From Chitinophagaceae bacterium (GTDB lineage Bacteria; Bacteroidota; Bacteroidia; Chitinophagales; Chitinophagaceae), in NCBI GenBank assembly GCA_947459295.1, contig CANHCY010000001.1:62001-126000 (forward strand): a stretch of DNA of 64,000 bases. The letters are read 5' to 3'. Made by a program: the position numbers and the translations under genes. Below, piece after piece: positions 20,164 to 29,444 of the stretch. How positions within the stretch are numbered: position 1 is the first letter of the stretch; every line of letters begins with the position of its first letter. A model generated the notes under the pieces. That model was not told the DNA's origin. It did not search any database and was given only the letters and a program-made list of their open reading frames with translations.

Positions 20164-21525
20164 TTGCACAAGAAAACATTTACAGCTTCTGATTTTGGGC
20201 CTGATTTTAAATGGGGCGTAGGTATGGCCGCTCCTCAAAACGAAGGTGCTGCTTTTGAAGATGGCAAAGGTTTATCTGTATGGGATGTTTTTGCGCGTAA
20301 AAGAAATACCATTAAAGGTGGCGCGCGGCCCACTGTTGCTGCCGATTTTTACCACCGTTACAAAGACGATATTTTATTAGCCAAAGCGCTTGGCTTTTCT
20401 GTTTTTAGATTTTCTATTGCATGGAGTAGGGTATTACCAGACGGCATAGGAAAGGTTAATAAATTAGGAATCGATTTTTACCACCGCGTTATTGATGAAT
20501 GTGTTGCAAATGGTTTAGAACCTGTTGTTACTATTTACCATTGGGACTTACCCCATGCCCTTGAATTACAAGGTGGATGGACAAGTAGAGATATGATCAA
20601 GTGGTTTTCTAAATATGTAACGCTATTAACGGCGCATTATGGTAAAAAAGTAAAGCAGTGGATTGTGATGAACGAGCCTTTTGCTTTTACGGCACTTGGT
20701 TATATGATAGGCATGCATGCCCCCGGAAAAATGGGGACAACAAACGCTTTTCCAGCTATTTTTAATGCTGCTTATTGCACCGCAGAGGGTGGCAGAATTA
20801 TTAGGGAGCACTGCCCGCATGCTATTATAGGCACTAGTTTTTCAATTTCAGAAGCCAAGCCATATACAAATAGTGATAAAGATATTGCGGCTGCAAATAG
20901 AGCCGACGCACTCTTAAACCGTTTGTTTATAGAGCCTGTATTAGGTATGGGATTTCCGCAAATGGATCAATTTGATTTTTTAGATAAGTTGCATATTGCT
21001 ACCACAGCTTGGCGCTTTATTGATAAATTAAAATTTGATTTTGACTATATAGGGCTTCAAAATTATTTTTCAGTTACCATCAAGCACAATCCTTTAATCC
21101 CTTATGTTTCCGCCTCCGAAGTGAGTGCGAAGCAAAGAAAAATGCCGCATACTGCAATAGGTTGGGAGATCGATCCAAACAGCTTTTATGCAATGCTAAA
21201 AAGGTTTGGCAGTTACGAGGGCGTCAAGCAAATTATTGTAACAGAAGGAGGCGCTTGTTTTAAAGATCACTTGCATCATGGCGTGGTAAACGATCAAGAA
21301 CGCATTGATTATTTTAAAGCGTATCTAGGCGCATTATTGCAAGCAAAAAAAGAAGGCGTTAATATTGGGGGCTATTACGCCTGGACACTTACCGATAATT
21401 TTGAATGGGCTTATGGTTATAGCACAAGGTTTGGTCTTGTACACACCGATTTTGAAACACAACTCCGTACCGTAAAAAATTCGGGGTATTGGTTTAGAGA
21501 TTTTTTACAGGGCAAAGCTGTTTGA
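20164..21525 (+). CDS. GH1 beta-glucosidase-like glycoside hydrolase (exact start uncertain)
   Basis: 'FKWGVGMAAPQNEGA', 'FRFSIAWSRVLPDG', acid/base 'WIVMNEPFAF', nucleophile motif 'IIVTEGGA', 'YYAWTLTDNFEWAYGYSTRFGLVHTDF'; no ATG that avoids upstream overlap, so a TTG start is suggested. Confidence 0.93.
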   Translation: MHKKTFTASDFGPDFKWGVGMAAPQNEGAAFEDGKGLSVWDVFARKRNTIKGGARPTVAADFYHRYKDDILLAKALGFSVFRFSIAWSRVLPDGIGKVNKLGIDFYHRVIDECVANGLEPVVTIYHWDLPHALELQGGWTSRDMIKWFSKYVTLLTAHYGKKVKQWIVMNEPFAFTALGYMIGMHAPGKMGTTNAFPAIFNAAYCTAEGGRIIREHCPHAIIGTSFSISEAKPYTNSDKDIAAANRADALLNRLFIEPVLGMGFPQMDQFDFLDKLHIATTAWRFIDKLKFDFDYIGLQNYFSVTIKHNPLIPYVSASEVSAKQRKMPHTAIGWEIDPNSFYAMLKRFGSYEGVKQIIVTEGGACFKDHLHHGVVNDQERIDYFKAYLGALLQAKKEGVNIGGYYAWTLTDNFEWAYGYSTRFGLVHTDFETQLRTVKNSGYWFRDFLQGKAV

Positions 21526-22551
21526 TCGCTCAATTTCATCTACCTGATTTTTAGTTGGTTGTAAAGCTTTTGCTTTTTCAATCACCATTTGTACCAGTTG
21601 GTAGGTACTGTACTCAAGTGTTAACGGTGTTGGAGCAGGCAAGTCATACCACTTTGCAATATCAACAAAAAAGGTAGCGTGCATTTTAGCAACTACCGGA
21701 ACGCCTAACTTTTCTAGCGCCGCTGCATTGCATAACTGTTCGTATTGTCCTCTAATGGGTAAGCACATTAATTTTTTTCCTAAATAAAGTGCTTCGGCGG
21801 GGGTTTCAAATCCAGCGCCTGTAATAACGCCAGCGCTTTCAATCATGCTTTTGGTAAACCCTTCGTTTGAAATAGGCATGAACCTGATATTTTTTTCGAT
21901 GGTTTCTGTTTTCACTTCTTTGGTAAAAACTTCAAACCTAATACCAGGTGCTTTATGTAATTGTGTTGTAATAACTTTTTTAGAATAATGCGATAAATAA
22001 ACCGTTACATGCCCATTATTAACTGCTTTGGCAGCTATAATATCCGCTTTTATAACAGGGTTGAATATACCGGTATCATAGGCTTTAAAATGAAGCCCAA
22101 AATAAGCAGTTGCAGTACCATAATTTTGCAAAATCCATTCGCCAATCCATTCTTTTTTTTGAGGACGAGGAGCCGCATTACTTTTAAAGCTTGCTTGGTG
22201 CCCAAACTGAATGCTTGGTTTATTTTTTAGTTTGCATGTAAGTGAAGTGATGCATTCAAAATCGTTGATCACAATATCGTAGTCCTCTACTGGTAAAGCT
22301 TTGGCTTCTTTCCAAATTCTTTTAATGGAAAACTTTTGCCACATTTTAAAATAGTTGAGGCCGCCTCTATTTCCATAAAATAAAGAAACGCCTCTGCTTT
22401 TGTATTTTACCGGCAAACTGGTAGGTAAATGACTGTTTTCGCCACTTAAAAAAACGTCTACTTGTCCATATTGTTGTAAATAGGGTAATAATTCTACTGC
22501 TCTACTAATATGGCCATTGCCGGTTGCTTGTACTGCGTAAAATATTTTCAT
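21505..22551 (-). CDS. Glycosyltransferase (GT-B, MurG/GT28-like, 'glycosyltransferase family protein')
   Basis: 'MKIFYAVQATGNGHISRAVELLPYLQ...', 'GVITGAGFETPAEALYLGKKLMCLPIRGQYEQLCNAAAL'. Confidence 0.85.
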   Translation of the reverse strand: MKIFYAVQATGNGHISRAVELLPYLQQYGQVDVFLSGENSHLPTSLPVKYKSRGVSLFYGNRGGLNYFKMWQKFSIKRIWKEAKALPVEDYDIVINDFECITSLTCKLKNKPSIQFGHQASFKSNAAPRPQKKEWIGEWILQNYGTATAYFGLHFKAYDTGIFNPVIKADIIAAKAVNNGHVTVYLSHYSKKVITTQLHKAPGIRFEVFTKEVKTETIEKNIRFMPISNEGFTKSMIESAGVITGAGFETPAEALYLGKKLMCLPIRGQYEQLCNAAALEKLGVPVVAKMHATFFVDIAKWYDLPAPTPLTLEYSTYQLVQMVIEKAKALQPTKNQVDEIERSNSFAL

Positions 22552-23406
22552 CTATTGCGCTATTAAACTATTAAAAAATAAAGCAACGTCTTTGGTAAGT
22601 ACGTTTAGTTCTGGCAATTTATTTTCTGCACTTAAAATAGGGACTACTTTTGCAGCTTGCTCTTTTTCATTGTATTGGTGAATGTTCCATTCGCCATTTA
22701 CATATTCGAGTGACGTTAAATTTTCAATCCAATCGCCACTGTTTAAATACATCACTGATCCATGCTCATTGGTTACCATTCTTTTTTGAGGTTGATGGAT
22801 ATGACCACAAATTACATAGTCGTACCCTTGCTCAATAGCAAGCTCGGCGGCTGTTTGTTCAAAATTGCCAATCCATGACACTGCTTTTTTAACGCTATTT
22901 TTTACCTTCTTGCTAAAGCTCATTTTTTCTTTACCCATTAGTTTAAGGGCCCAGTTAATGGCGCTATTAAGCATAATTAAAAGGTCGTAACCGTGTCCAC
23001 CTAGCTTTGCAATAATTTTCGCACTTCCTTTGGTGGTGGCATCAAAAATATCACCATGAAAAATCCAGGTTTTTTTACCATCTAGTTCTAGTACCACTTT
23101 GTCGGTGAGCGTAAAGCCGCCCATTTCTAAGTCGGTGTAGCGGCGAAGGGCTTCGTCATGATTGCCCGTTATATAATACACTTTTGTGCCTTTACTTAAT
23201 AAACTAAAAATTTGCTTAATTACCTGCATATGTGCAGCCGGAAAATAATGTTTCTTAAACTGCCAGATGTCAATGATATCGCCGTTTAGGACTAATACTT
23301 TAGGTGCTACACTTTTTAAATAGGTTACAATTTCTTGGGCGTGGCAACCAAATGTGCCGAGGTGTAAATCACTAAGTACGAGAACATCAATGTCTCTTTT
23401 TTCCAT
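22552..23406 (-). CDS. Calcineurin-like metallophosphoesterase, LpxH-like / PlcP-like (candidate lipid-remodelling phospholipase C)
   Basis: 'VLVLSDLHLGTFGCHA', 'LNGDIIDIW', 'TGNHDEALRRY', 'IFHGDIFD', 'VICGHIHQPQ', 'YLNSGDWIENLTSLEY'. Confidence 0.85.
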   Translation of the reverse strand: MEKRDIDVLVLSDLHLGTFGCHAQEIVTYLKSVAPKVLVLNGDIIDIWQFKKHYFPAAHMQVIKQIFSLLSKGTKVYYITGNHDEALRRYTDLEMGGFTLTDKVVLELDGKKTWIFHGDIFDATTKGSAKIIAKLGGHGYDLLIMLNSAINWALKLMGKEKMSFSKKVKNSVKKAVSWIGNFEQTAAELAIEQGYDYVICGHIHQPQKRMVTNEHGSVMYLNSGDWIENLTSLEYVNGEWNIHQYNEKEQAAKVVPILSAENKLPELNVLTKDVALFFNSLIAQ

Positions 23407-23419
23407 TGGGTTAGTTTGT

Positions 23420-23474
23420 CAAAGTAATAACTCTAATATGAACAAATCTTTACGCCTATGTTAACAAATTGTAA
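23420..23474 (-). promoter_or_regulatory. Degenerate Pho-box-like array plus candidate -7 element for the metallophosphoesterase gene
   Basis: On minus strand TTACA-TAACA-TAAAG-TCATA at 11-bp phase (23474 to 23437), then TTACTTTG (23427-23420), one mismatch to TAnnTTTG. Confidence 0.35.
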
Positions 23475-23544
23475 CTTTAGAAGCAACTACGCTCAAGTGC
23501 CTACCTTGTTTTGTAATATCGTATACCACAAATTGTAATCATTT

Positions 23545-25623
23545 ATGCCTAAGTATTCTTATATACCTCGAGATTTAAGTTGGTTGAGTTTTAATGGAAG
23601 GGTGTTGCAAGAAGCCAACGACCCGTCGGTACCGTTAAAAGAGCGCATCCGTTTTTTAGGAATTTTTTCAAATAATCTGGATGAATTTTTTAGAGTACGC
23701 GTTGCAACATTAAAGCGGATGATTGAATTTAAAGGCAAGGGCAAAAAGCTTGATATGCATTTAGAGCAGCATTCGCAAAGTATTTTAGATGAAATACAAA
23801 CGATTGTATTAGAACAACAAAATGAATTTAACCGCATTTGGAAAAATATTGTACGTGATTTAAAAAAAGAAAACATAACGCTGGTAGATGAAAAGCATTT
23901 ATCCAAAGAGCAACAGGTTTTTGTAAAAGATTTTTTTGATAACCAGGTGCGTGGCAATGTAATACCATTAATGGTAGAGTCCATAGATCAAATGCCTTAT
24001 TTGAGAGACAAGAGTATTTATTTAGGTATTGTAATGCGCAAAAAAAATAGTGCCTACAAAAGTAAATACGCATTAATTGAAGTGCCTGTTTCTGCAATTG
24101 GACGTTTTGTAGAACTACCTACTAAAACGGGAGGGCATCAAATTATTTTATTGGAAGATATTATTAGGTTTAGTTTGCCCGTGATATTTTCTTATTTTGA
24201 TTCTGATTATTTTGAGTCTGCCATATTTAAAATCACCAAAGACGCAGAAATCGATATTGATAATGACCTAGCAAGCAGTCTTATCGAAAAAATTGAGAAG
24301 GGATTAAAAAATAGACGAAAAGGAAAACCTGTTCGTTTTGTGTATGATAGGGAAATGGACGCTGGTTTACTCGATTATTTGATTAGGCGTTTACAACTCA
24401 CTCAAAAAAGTAATATTATACCAGGAGGCCGCATTCATAATTTTAGACATTTTATGGATTTTCCAGACCTCGTTATGGAAAAAAGTGTGCGAAAGGCTTC
24501 GCTCCTGCATCCCGAACTTAGTAAAAGCCTTCGCGTAACGGATGTAGTGTTAAAAAAAGATGTAATGCTGCATTTTCCCTACCATAGTTTTAATTCGGTG
24601 ATTGATTTACTGAGAGAAAGTGCCATGGATCCGGATGTGCTTTCTATAAAAATTACAGCCTACCGCTTAGCGCCAGCTTCTAAAGTAATCAATGCATTAA
24701 TTAATGCCGCCCGTAATGGTAAAGACGTCATGGTTATGCTTGAAGTAAAGGCTAGATTTGATGAAGAGGCCAACTTAGAATGGAAAGATGTGTTGGAACA
24801 AGAAGGTATTACTGTATTATTTGGTGTACAAAATATGAAAGTGCACGCAAAAGTTTGTGTGATTAAAAAGCGTGAAAAAAATAAAACCGTACAGTACGGT
24901 TTTGTAAGTACCGGTAATTTGCATGAAAAAACGGCGCGTGTATATGGTGATCATTGCTTATTAACTAGTAACCGCAATATCATGGCCGATATTAATAAAA
25001 TATTCCAGTTTTTGGAGTATCCCGAAAAAGGATATGGCCCACTTTTAAGTTGTAAAACGCTTGTGGTGTCACCTATTTCTATGCGGCCAACCATTGTGGG
25101 TTTAATCAATCAAGAAATTAAAAATGCTAAGGCCAAAAAGCCTGCTGCTATCACCATTAAGTTAAATTCACTCAGTGACGTGGATTTAATTAAAAAACTA
25201 AATGATGCTGCCGTTGCTGGTGTTACCATCAACATGATTGTACGTGGTATTTTTTGCGCTCATGTCGACCATAAAAAATTTAATGCAAAGCCAAGAGCTA
25301 TCAGTATTGTAGATGAGTATTTGGAGCATGCCCGTGTAATGATCTTTTGTAACGGCGGAAAAGAAAAAGTGTTTATTTCTAGTGCAGACTGGATGGTGCG
25401 TAATATCGATCACCGCGTAGAAGCAGCTGTGCCTATACTTGACCCTGCTATTAAAAAGGAATTACAAGATATTATCCACATTCAGTTGCAGGACAATGTA
25501 AAGGCGAGGGTATTAGACAGTGCTTTATTAAATAACTATGTACCTTCGGGTTCAAGAAAAAAGATACGTTCTCAAATCGAGACTTATTTATACCTCCAAC
25601 AGAAAACGAATAGTAAAAAGTGA
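23545..25623 (+). CDS. ppk1: Polyphosphate kinase 1
   Basis: 'IPRDLSWLSFNGRVLQEA', 'DLLRESAMDPDVLSIKITAYRLAPASKVINALINAARNGKDVMVMLEVKARFDEEANLEW', 'YGFVSTGNLHEKTARVYGDHCLLT'. Confidence 0.97.
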   Translation: MPKYSYIPRDLSWLSFNGRVLQEANDPSVPLKERIRFLGIFSNNLDEFFRVRVATLKRMIEFKGKGKKLDMHLEQHSQSILDEIQTIVLEQQNEFNRIWKNIVRDLKKENITLVDEKHLSKEQQVFVKDFFDNQVRGNVIPLMVESIDQMPYLRDKSIYLGIVMRKKNSAYKSKYALIEVPVSAIGRFVELPTKTGGHQIILLEDIIRFSLPVIFSYFDSDYFESAIFKITKDAEIDIDNDLASSLIEKIEKGLKNRRKGKPVRFVYDREMDAGLLDYLIRRLQLTQKSNIIPGGRIHNFRHFMDFPDLVMEKSVRKASLLHPELSKSLRVTDVVLKKDVMLHFPYHSFNSVIDLLRESAMDPDVLSIKITAYRLAPASKVINALINAARNGKDVMVMLEVKARFDEEANLEWKDVLEQEGITVLFGVQNMKVHAKVCVIKKREKNKTVQYGFVSTGNLHEKTARVYGDHCLLTSNRNIMADINKIFQFLEYPEKGYGPLLSCKTLVVSPISMRPTIVGLINQEIKNAKAKKPAAITIKLNSLSDVDLIKKLNDAAVAGVTINMIVRGIFCAHVDHKKFNAKPRAISIVDEYLEHARVMIFCNGGKEKVFISSADWMVRNIDHRVEAAVPILDPAIKKELQDIIHIQLQDNVKARVLDSALLNNYVPSGSRKKIRSQIETYLYLQQKTNSKK

Positions 25624-26513
25624 AGTTAGCCGCCATTGATATTGGGAGTAATGCCGCCCGACTATTAATTAGTGAAGTTACCAAACAGCCAAAGCAGGAT
25701 CCTGTATTTAATAAAATTAATTTAGTACGCGTGCCGCTCAGACTAGGGTTTGACGTCTTTGAAACTGGAGAAATATCTAAGCCAAAGGTTAAGATGCTGA
25801 TGCAAACTTTAAAAGCCTATCAGCATTTATTGGAAGCCTATCAAATTAAACATGTGTATGCTTGTGCTACAAGTGCTATGCGGGATGCTAGAAACAGCAA
25901 AGACATCATTAGAAAGGTAAAGCTTGAAACGGGAATCGAAATTAAAGTGATATCTGGTCAAGAGGAGGCCTCTTTTATTTATGAAAACCATGTGGCTGAA
26001 AATTTAGATTCGGACCACTCATATTTATACATTGACGTGGGTGGCGGTAGCACTGAGCTTACTTTTTTTGCAAATGGTGCACTTGTTTCTAAAGAGTCTT
26101 TTAATATTGGCACCATTCGGATCTTAAAAGACCAAATACAGGATGAGACTTGGGAAGATCTCAAGGATTACGTTAAAAAGAACATCAAAAGTGCCCTTCC
26201 GTCGATTGCTATTGGAAGTGGTGGAAATATTACAAAAATATTATCTATGAGTAAGACCAAAGAAGGTAAACCCCTTAGTTTGGAGCTGCTCAAAGACTAC
26301 TATAAAGAGCTTTCTATTGTTAGCTTAGCGGACCGTATGAATTTATACGGACTTAAAGAAGATCGGGCAGATGTTATTGTACCTGCGTTACTTATTTATA
26401 TTCAGGTTATGAAATGGGCCAATATTGACGCTATTTATGTGCCTAAAATTGGCCTTGTAGATGGCCTTATACACCACCTGTATGATCAGGTTGGTAACAT
26501 TGCGGTAACATAG
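25620..26513 (+). CDS. ppx: Ppx/GppA phosphatase family (exopolyphosphatase-like); GTG start overlapping ppk1
   Basis: 'LAAIDIGSNAARLLISEV', 'YACATSAMRDARN', 'VISGQEEASFIYENHV', 'YIDVGGGSTELTFF', 'SFNIGTIRIL'. Confidence 0.92.
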   Translation: MKLAAIDIGSNAARLLISEVTKQPKQDPVFNKINLVRVPLRLGFDVFETGEISKPKVKMLMQTLKAYQHLLEAYQIKHVYACATSAMRDARNSKDIIRKVKLETGIEIKVISGQEEASFIYENHVAENLDSDHSYLYIDVGGGSTELTFFANGALVSKESFNIGTIRILKDQIQDETWEDLKDYVKKNIKSALPSIAIGSGGNITKILSMSKTKEGKPLSLELLKDYYKELSIVSLADRMNLYGLKEDRADVIVPALLIYIQVMKWANIDAIYVPKIGLVDGLIHHLYDQVGNIAVT

Positions 26514-26560
26514 AGGTAACATTCTGATAACACAGGCGTAACAATGCCGTAACACGCCAA
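26495..26560 (+). promoter_or_regulatory. Pho-box-like array: six perfect TAACA repeats at exact 11-bp period
   Basis: TAACA at 26495, 26506, 26517, 26528, 26539, 26550; first two lie in the 3' end of ppx. Confidence 0.82.
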
Positions 26561-26563
26561 AAG

Positions 26564-26571
26564 TAGTTTTG
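26564..26571 (+). promoter_or_regulatory. Candidate -7 promoter element TAGTTTTG for the TonB-receptor gene
   Basis: Exact TAnnTTTG 9 bp after the last TAACA of the array and 20 bp before the GTG start. Confidence 0.6.
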
Positions 26572-26591
26572 CTTCATAAAAGAAATACCCA

Positions 26592-29405
26592 GTGAAGCAA
26601 TTATTATCTATCGTTTTTTTACTTGTAATTAGTAGTTCATTATTTGCTCAAAAATCTAGGATTGTTGGTAAGGTCACCAATAGCAAAAATGAAGGTTTGG
26701 CAAGTGTGACCGTTAAACTATCTGGCGCTGCAACTGCCATGACCAGAACAGATGTGGATGGCCGTTTTTCTTTTGTTGTAGAAGCTCAAAAAAAATATTC
26801 ACTTACATTAAGTTACGTAGGTTACGAAGAAAAAACAATTGACGAAGTAGCTGTTGCAAAAGCTGGTGAGGAAGAAACAGTAAATATCATTTTAAATGAA
26901 GGTGGTAAAGTATTAACGGATGTAGCCGTAAAAACTACGGCTAGAACTGCTACCGCAAAAGGTGAAACAGTAAATGCGCTTATTACTTTCCAAAAAAATA
27001 CGAATACGGTAGCATCTGTAATTTCTGGTGAAGCGATTAAGCGTTCTCCAGATAAAAATACTGGTGAAGTATTAAAGCGTACACCTGGTGCAAGTATTCA
27101 AGAAGGTAAATTTTTGATTGTAAGAGGACTTGCAGAGCGTTACAATTTGGCACTTTTAAATGGAGTGCAATTAGGTAGCACCGAGCCTGACCGAAAAGCT
27201 TTCTCTTTTGATTTGATTCCGGCCAACATGATTGACAATATCGTTATCAATAAAGCGTTTGTTCCTGAGCTTCCGGGTGAGTGGGCAGGTGGTTTAATTC
27301 AGGTAAACACAAAAGATATTCCAACTAAAAACTTTTTTAATATTCAAATAGGTTCTGGTTTTAATAACCAGGCTGTGCAGGGTAATTTTTACGAGCACAA
27401 AGGTGGTAAAACAGATTATTTAGGTATTGATGACGGTACACGTTCTCTACCTGCTACCTACACCACCAAGTCTAAATTTGACGCCTTGCCAAATGCCGAC
27501 AAAACATATATTGGATCTACCATGCAAAATAGCTGGAACCCAATTGCTGCAAGTGGATTAACGCGTTTAAATGGTCAGTTTCAGATGAGTGCTGGTTTCA
27601 CAAAAGATTTAAAAGGCACTAAAAAAATTGCAGGTATTTTTGCAATGAACTACAACAAATCTGCGCGTCACATGATTGGTACCAACAGTGGTTTTAACTT
27701 TGTTGGAGACGGATCATACACAACTGATTTTGATTTTGATGATAATAGATATAGTAACGATTTATTATGGGGTGGACTTGGTAATGTTACATTCCAACTT
27801 AACAATAACAATAAAATTTCTGCAAAAACATTATTCAATATCAATGCTACCGATTTTACTTCTTTAAGAACGGGAATTGAGGGTAACGGTAATCAGTTTT
27901 TTGATAGCACCAGAGGTTACGAATATGGTTTTAAGCAAAACACTTTTTGGAACTCTCAAATTACGGGTGAGCACAATGTAAAGCCAAATGTTTTAAAGCT
28001 AAAATGGTATGGTTCATTTACAATTTTGGATAGCTATACTCCTGATCAGCGCAGATTATACTACTTAAAAGATAACAGTGCGCGAACTAATCCTTACACT
28101 GCGCTTTTGTCAAACGTATTATCACAAAAAAGCGGTAACCGTTTATATCAAAACCTAAATGATTATATATATATTGGTGGTGCTGATTTAGCCTATACAT
28201 TTAGCGCACTTGGTAGTAAGCAAACCCTTAAAGGTGGCTATTTATTCCAAGTAAAAGATCGTTTGTTTGATGCTAAACCATTCTCTATTTATTTACCAAG
28301 AGATAATGCTGCAATTCGTTTACAAGATCCGTCTTCAATTTTTGCGCCTAGCAACTTTGGTAGAGGTGAAGTGAATAGTAATTTATTAGCATTCGACGCT
28401 ATTAAAGGCAATATTTACAGATACTTGGCTAATACTATTTTAAATGCAGGGTATGTTCAAATGGACAACCAGCTTGGCAATAAATTACGTGTTATTTGGG
28501 GATTACGTGTAGAAGATTATGATCAATTAATTGGAAGTGTTTATAAATCAGATCCGCGTCATAACTATACAAGGGTTACCGATTTCTTACCAGGTTTAAA
28601 CGCTACATACAAGCTTAATAATTTAACCAACTTACGTTTATCTGCATCTCAAACAGTGGTAAGACCAGAGTTTAGAGAGCTTGCAACCTTCCAGTATTAC
28701 GATTTCGATTTAAATGCTGCAGTGCAAGGGCTTCCAACACTTGAGCGTACAAAAATTACAAATTTAGATTTACGATATGAATTGTATCCAGCTTCTGGTG
28801 AAGTTATTACAGTAGGCGCATTTTATAAATATTTTGATAAGCCTATCGAAATGGTGTACAATTTTGGTGTGGGTGGCTCTAGTACTTTCAATTTTGCAAA
28901 CCCTAATAGTGCCAATGCATATGGTGTTGAGTTTGAAATCAGAAAGAAATTAGATTTTTCTCAAACATTCAAAAACTTCACCCTACAAGCCAATGGTTCA
29001 TACATTAGCAGTAGGGTACAAGACGGCAATTTATTATTGGATCGTCCATTACAAGGTCAGTCTCCTTATTTGATTAACTTTTCTGCTCTTTATGATTTGC
29101 CTGAAAAAGGGTTCAGTGCAACTTTACTTTTCAATCAAATTGGGCGTCGTGTAACATTTGTAGGAAGTTTAGATCAGCCAGATATTTATGAATCATCTCG
29201 CCCTGTATTTGATTTTCAAGTAAGCAAAAAATTTGCGAACAACAAAGCAGAGATAAGACTTAACATTCAAGATATTTTAAACCGCACACTTTATTTCTAC
29301 CAAAATCCGGATGGCAATGCAAGGCTAGATAAAGCGAATGATCCATTCCGTTTAAGTAGAACCACTGGTACCAACTATGGCGTTAGCTTTTCTTATTCTT
29401 TATAA
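26592..29405 (+). CDS. TonB-dependent outer membrane receptor with N-terminal carboxypeptidase-regulatory-like domain
   Basis: Signal peptide, 'IVGKVTNSKNEGLASVTVKLSG...TDVDGRFSF', plug 'FLIVRGLAERYNLALLNGVQLGSTEPDRKAFSFDLIPANMIDNIVI', barrel C-terminus 'YGVSFSYSL'. Confidence 0.95.
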   Translation: MKQLLSIVFLLVISSSLFAQKSRIVGKVTNSKNEGLASVTVKLSGAATAMTRTDVDGRFSFVVEAQKKYSLTLSYVGYEEKTIDEVAVAKAGEEETVNIILNEGGKVLTDVAVKTTARTATAKGETVNALITFQKNTNTVASVISGEAIKRSPDKNTGEVLKRTPGASIQEGKFLIVRGLAERYNLALLNGVQLGSTEPDRKAFSFDLIPANMIDNIVINKAFVPELPGEWAGGLIQVNTKDIPTKNFFNIQIGSGFNNQAVQGNFYEHKGGKTDYLGIDDGTRSLPATYTTKSKFDALPNADKTYIGSTMQNSWNPIAASGLTRLNGQFQMSAGFTKDLKGTKKIAGIFAMNYNKSARHMIGTNSGFNFVGDGSYTTDFDFDDNRYSNDLLWGGLGNVTFQLNNNNKISAKTLFNINATDFTSLRTGIEGNGNQFFDSTRGYEYGFKQNTFWNSQITGEHNVKPNVLKLKWYGSFTILDSYTPDQRRLYYLKDNSARTNPYTALLSNVLSQKSGNRLYQNLNDYIYIGGADLAYTFSALGSKQTLKGGYLFQVKDRLFDAKPFSIYLPRDNAAIRLQDPSSIFAPSNFGRGEVNSNLLAFDAIKGNIYRYLANTILNAGYVQMDNQLGNKLRVIWGLRVEDYDQLIGSVYKSDPRHNYTRVTDFLPGLNATYKLNNLTNLRLSASQTVVRPEFRELATFQYYDFDLNAAVQGLPTLERTKITNLDLRYELYPASGEVITVGAFYKYFDKPIEMVYNFGVGGSSTFNFANPNSANAYGVEFEIRKKLDFSQTFKNFTLQANGSYISSRVQDGNLLLDRPLQGQSPYLINFSALYDLPEKGFSATLLFNQIGRRVTFVGSLDQPDIYESSRPVFDFQVSKKFANNKAEIRLNIQDILNRTLYFYQNPDGNARLDKANDPFRLSRTTGTNYGVSFSYSL

Positions 29406-29444
29406 TCATTAATACTTAATAAAAATTCTTAAAACAAATAAAAA

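Noticed and set aside
23428-23476. Plus-strand Pho box for ppk1 (GAACA 23440, TAACA 23462)
   Set aside because: On the plus strand cores are 22 bp apart with a poor intermediate and TAACT at 23472 is out of phase; the minus-strand reading fits better and even that is weak.
23559-24097. Antisense ORFs within ppk1 (23559-23984, 23828-24097)
   Set aside because: Overlap a strongly conserved gene; Cys/Phe/Ser-rich shadow translations.
26494-26560. Phased repeats as a CRISPR-like or minisatellite array
   Set aside because: Unit is only 11 bp with a conserved 5-bp core and variable 6 bp, at a promoter; no cas genes. A transcription-factor site is the better explanation.
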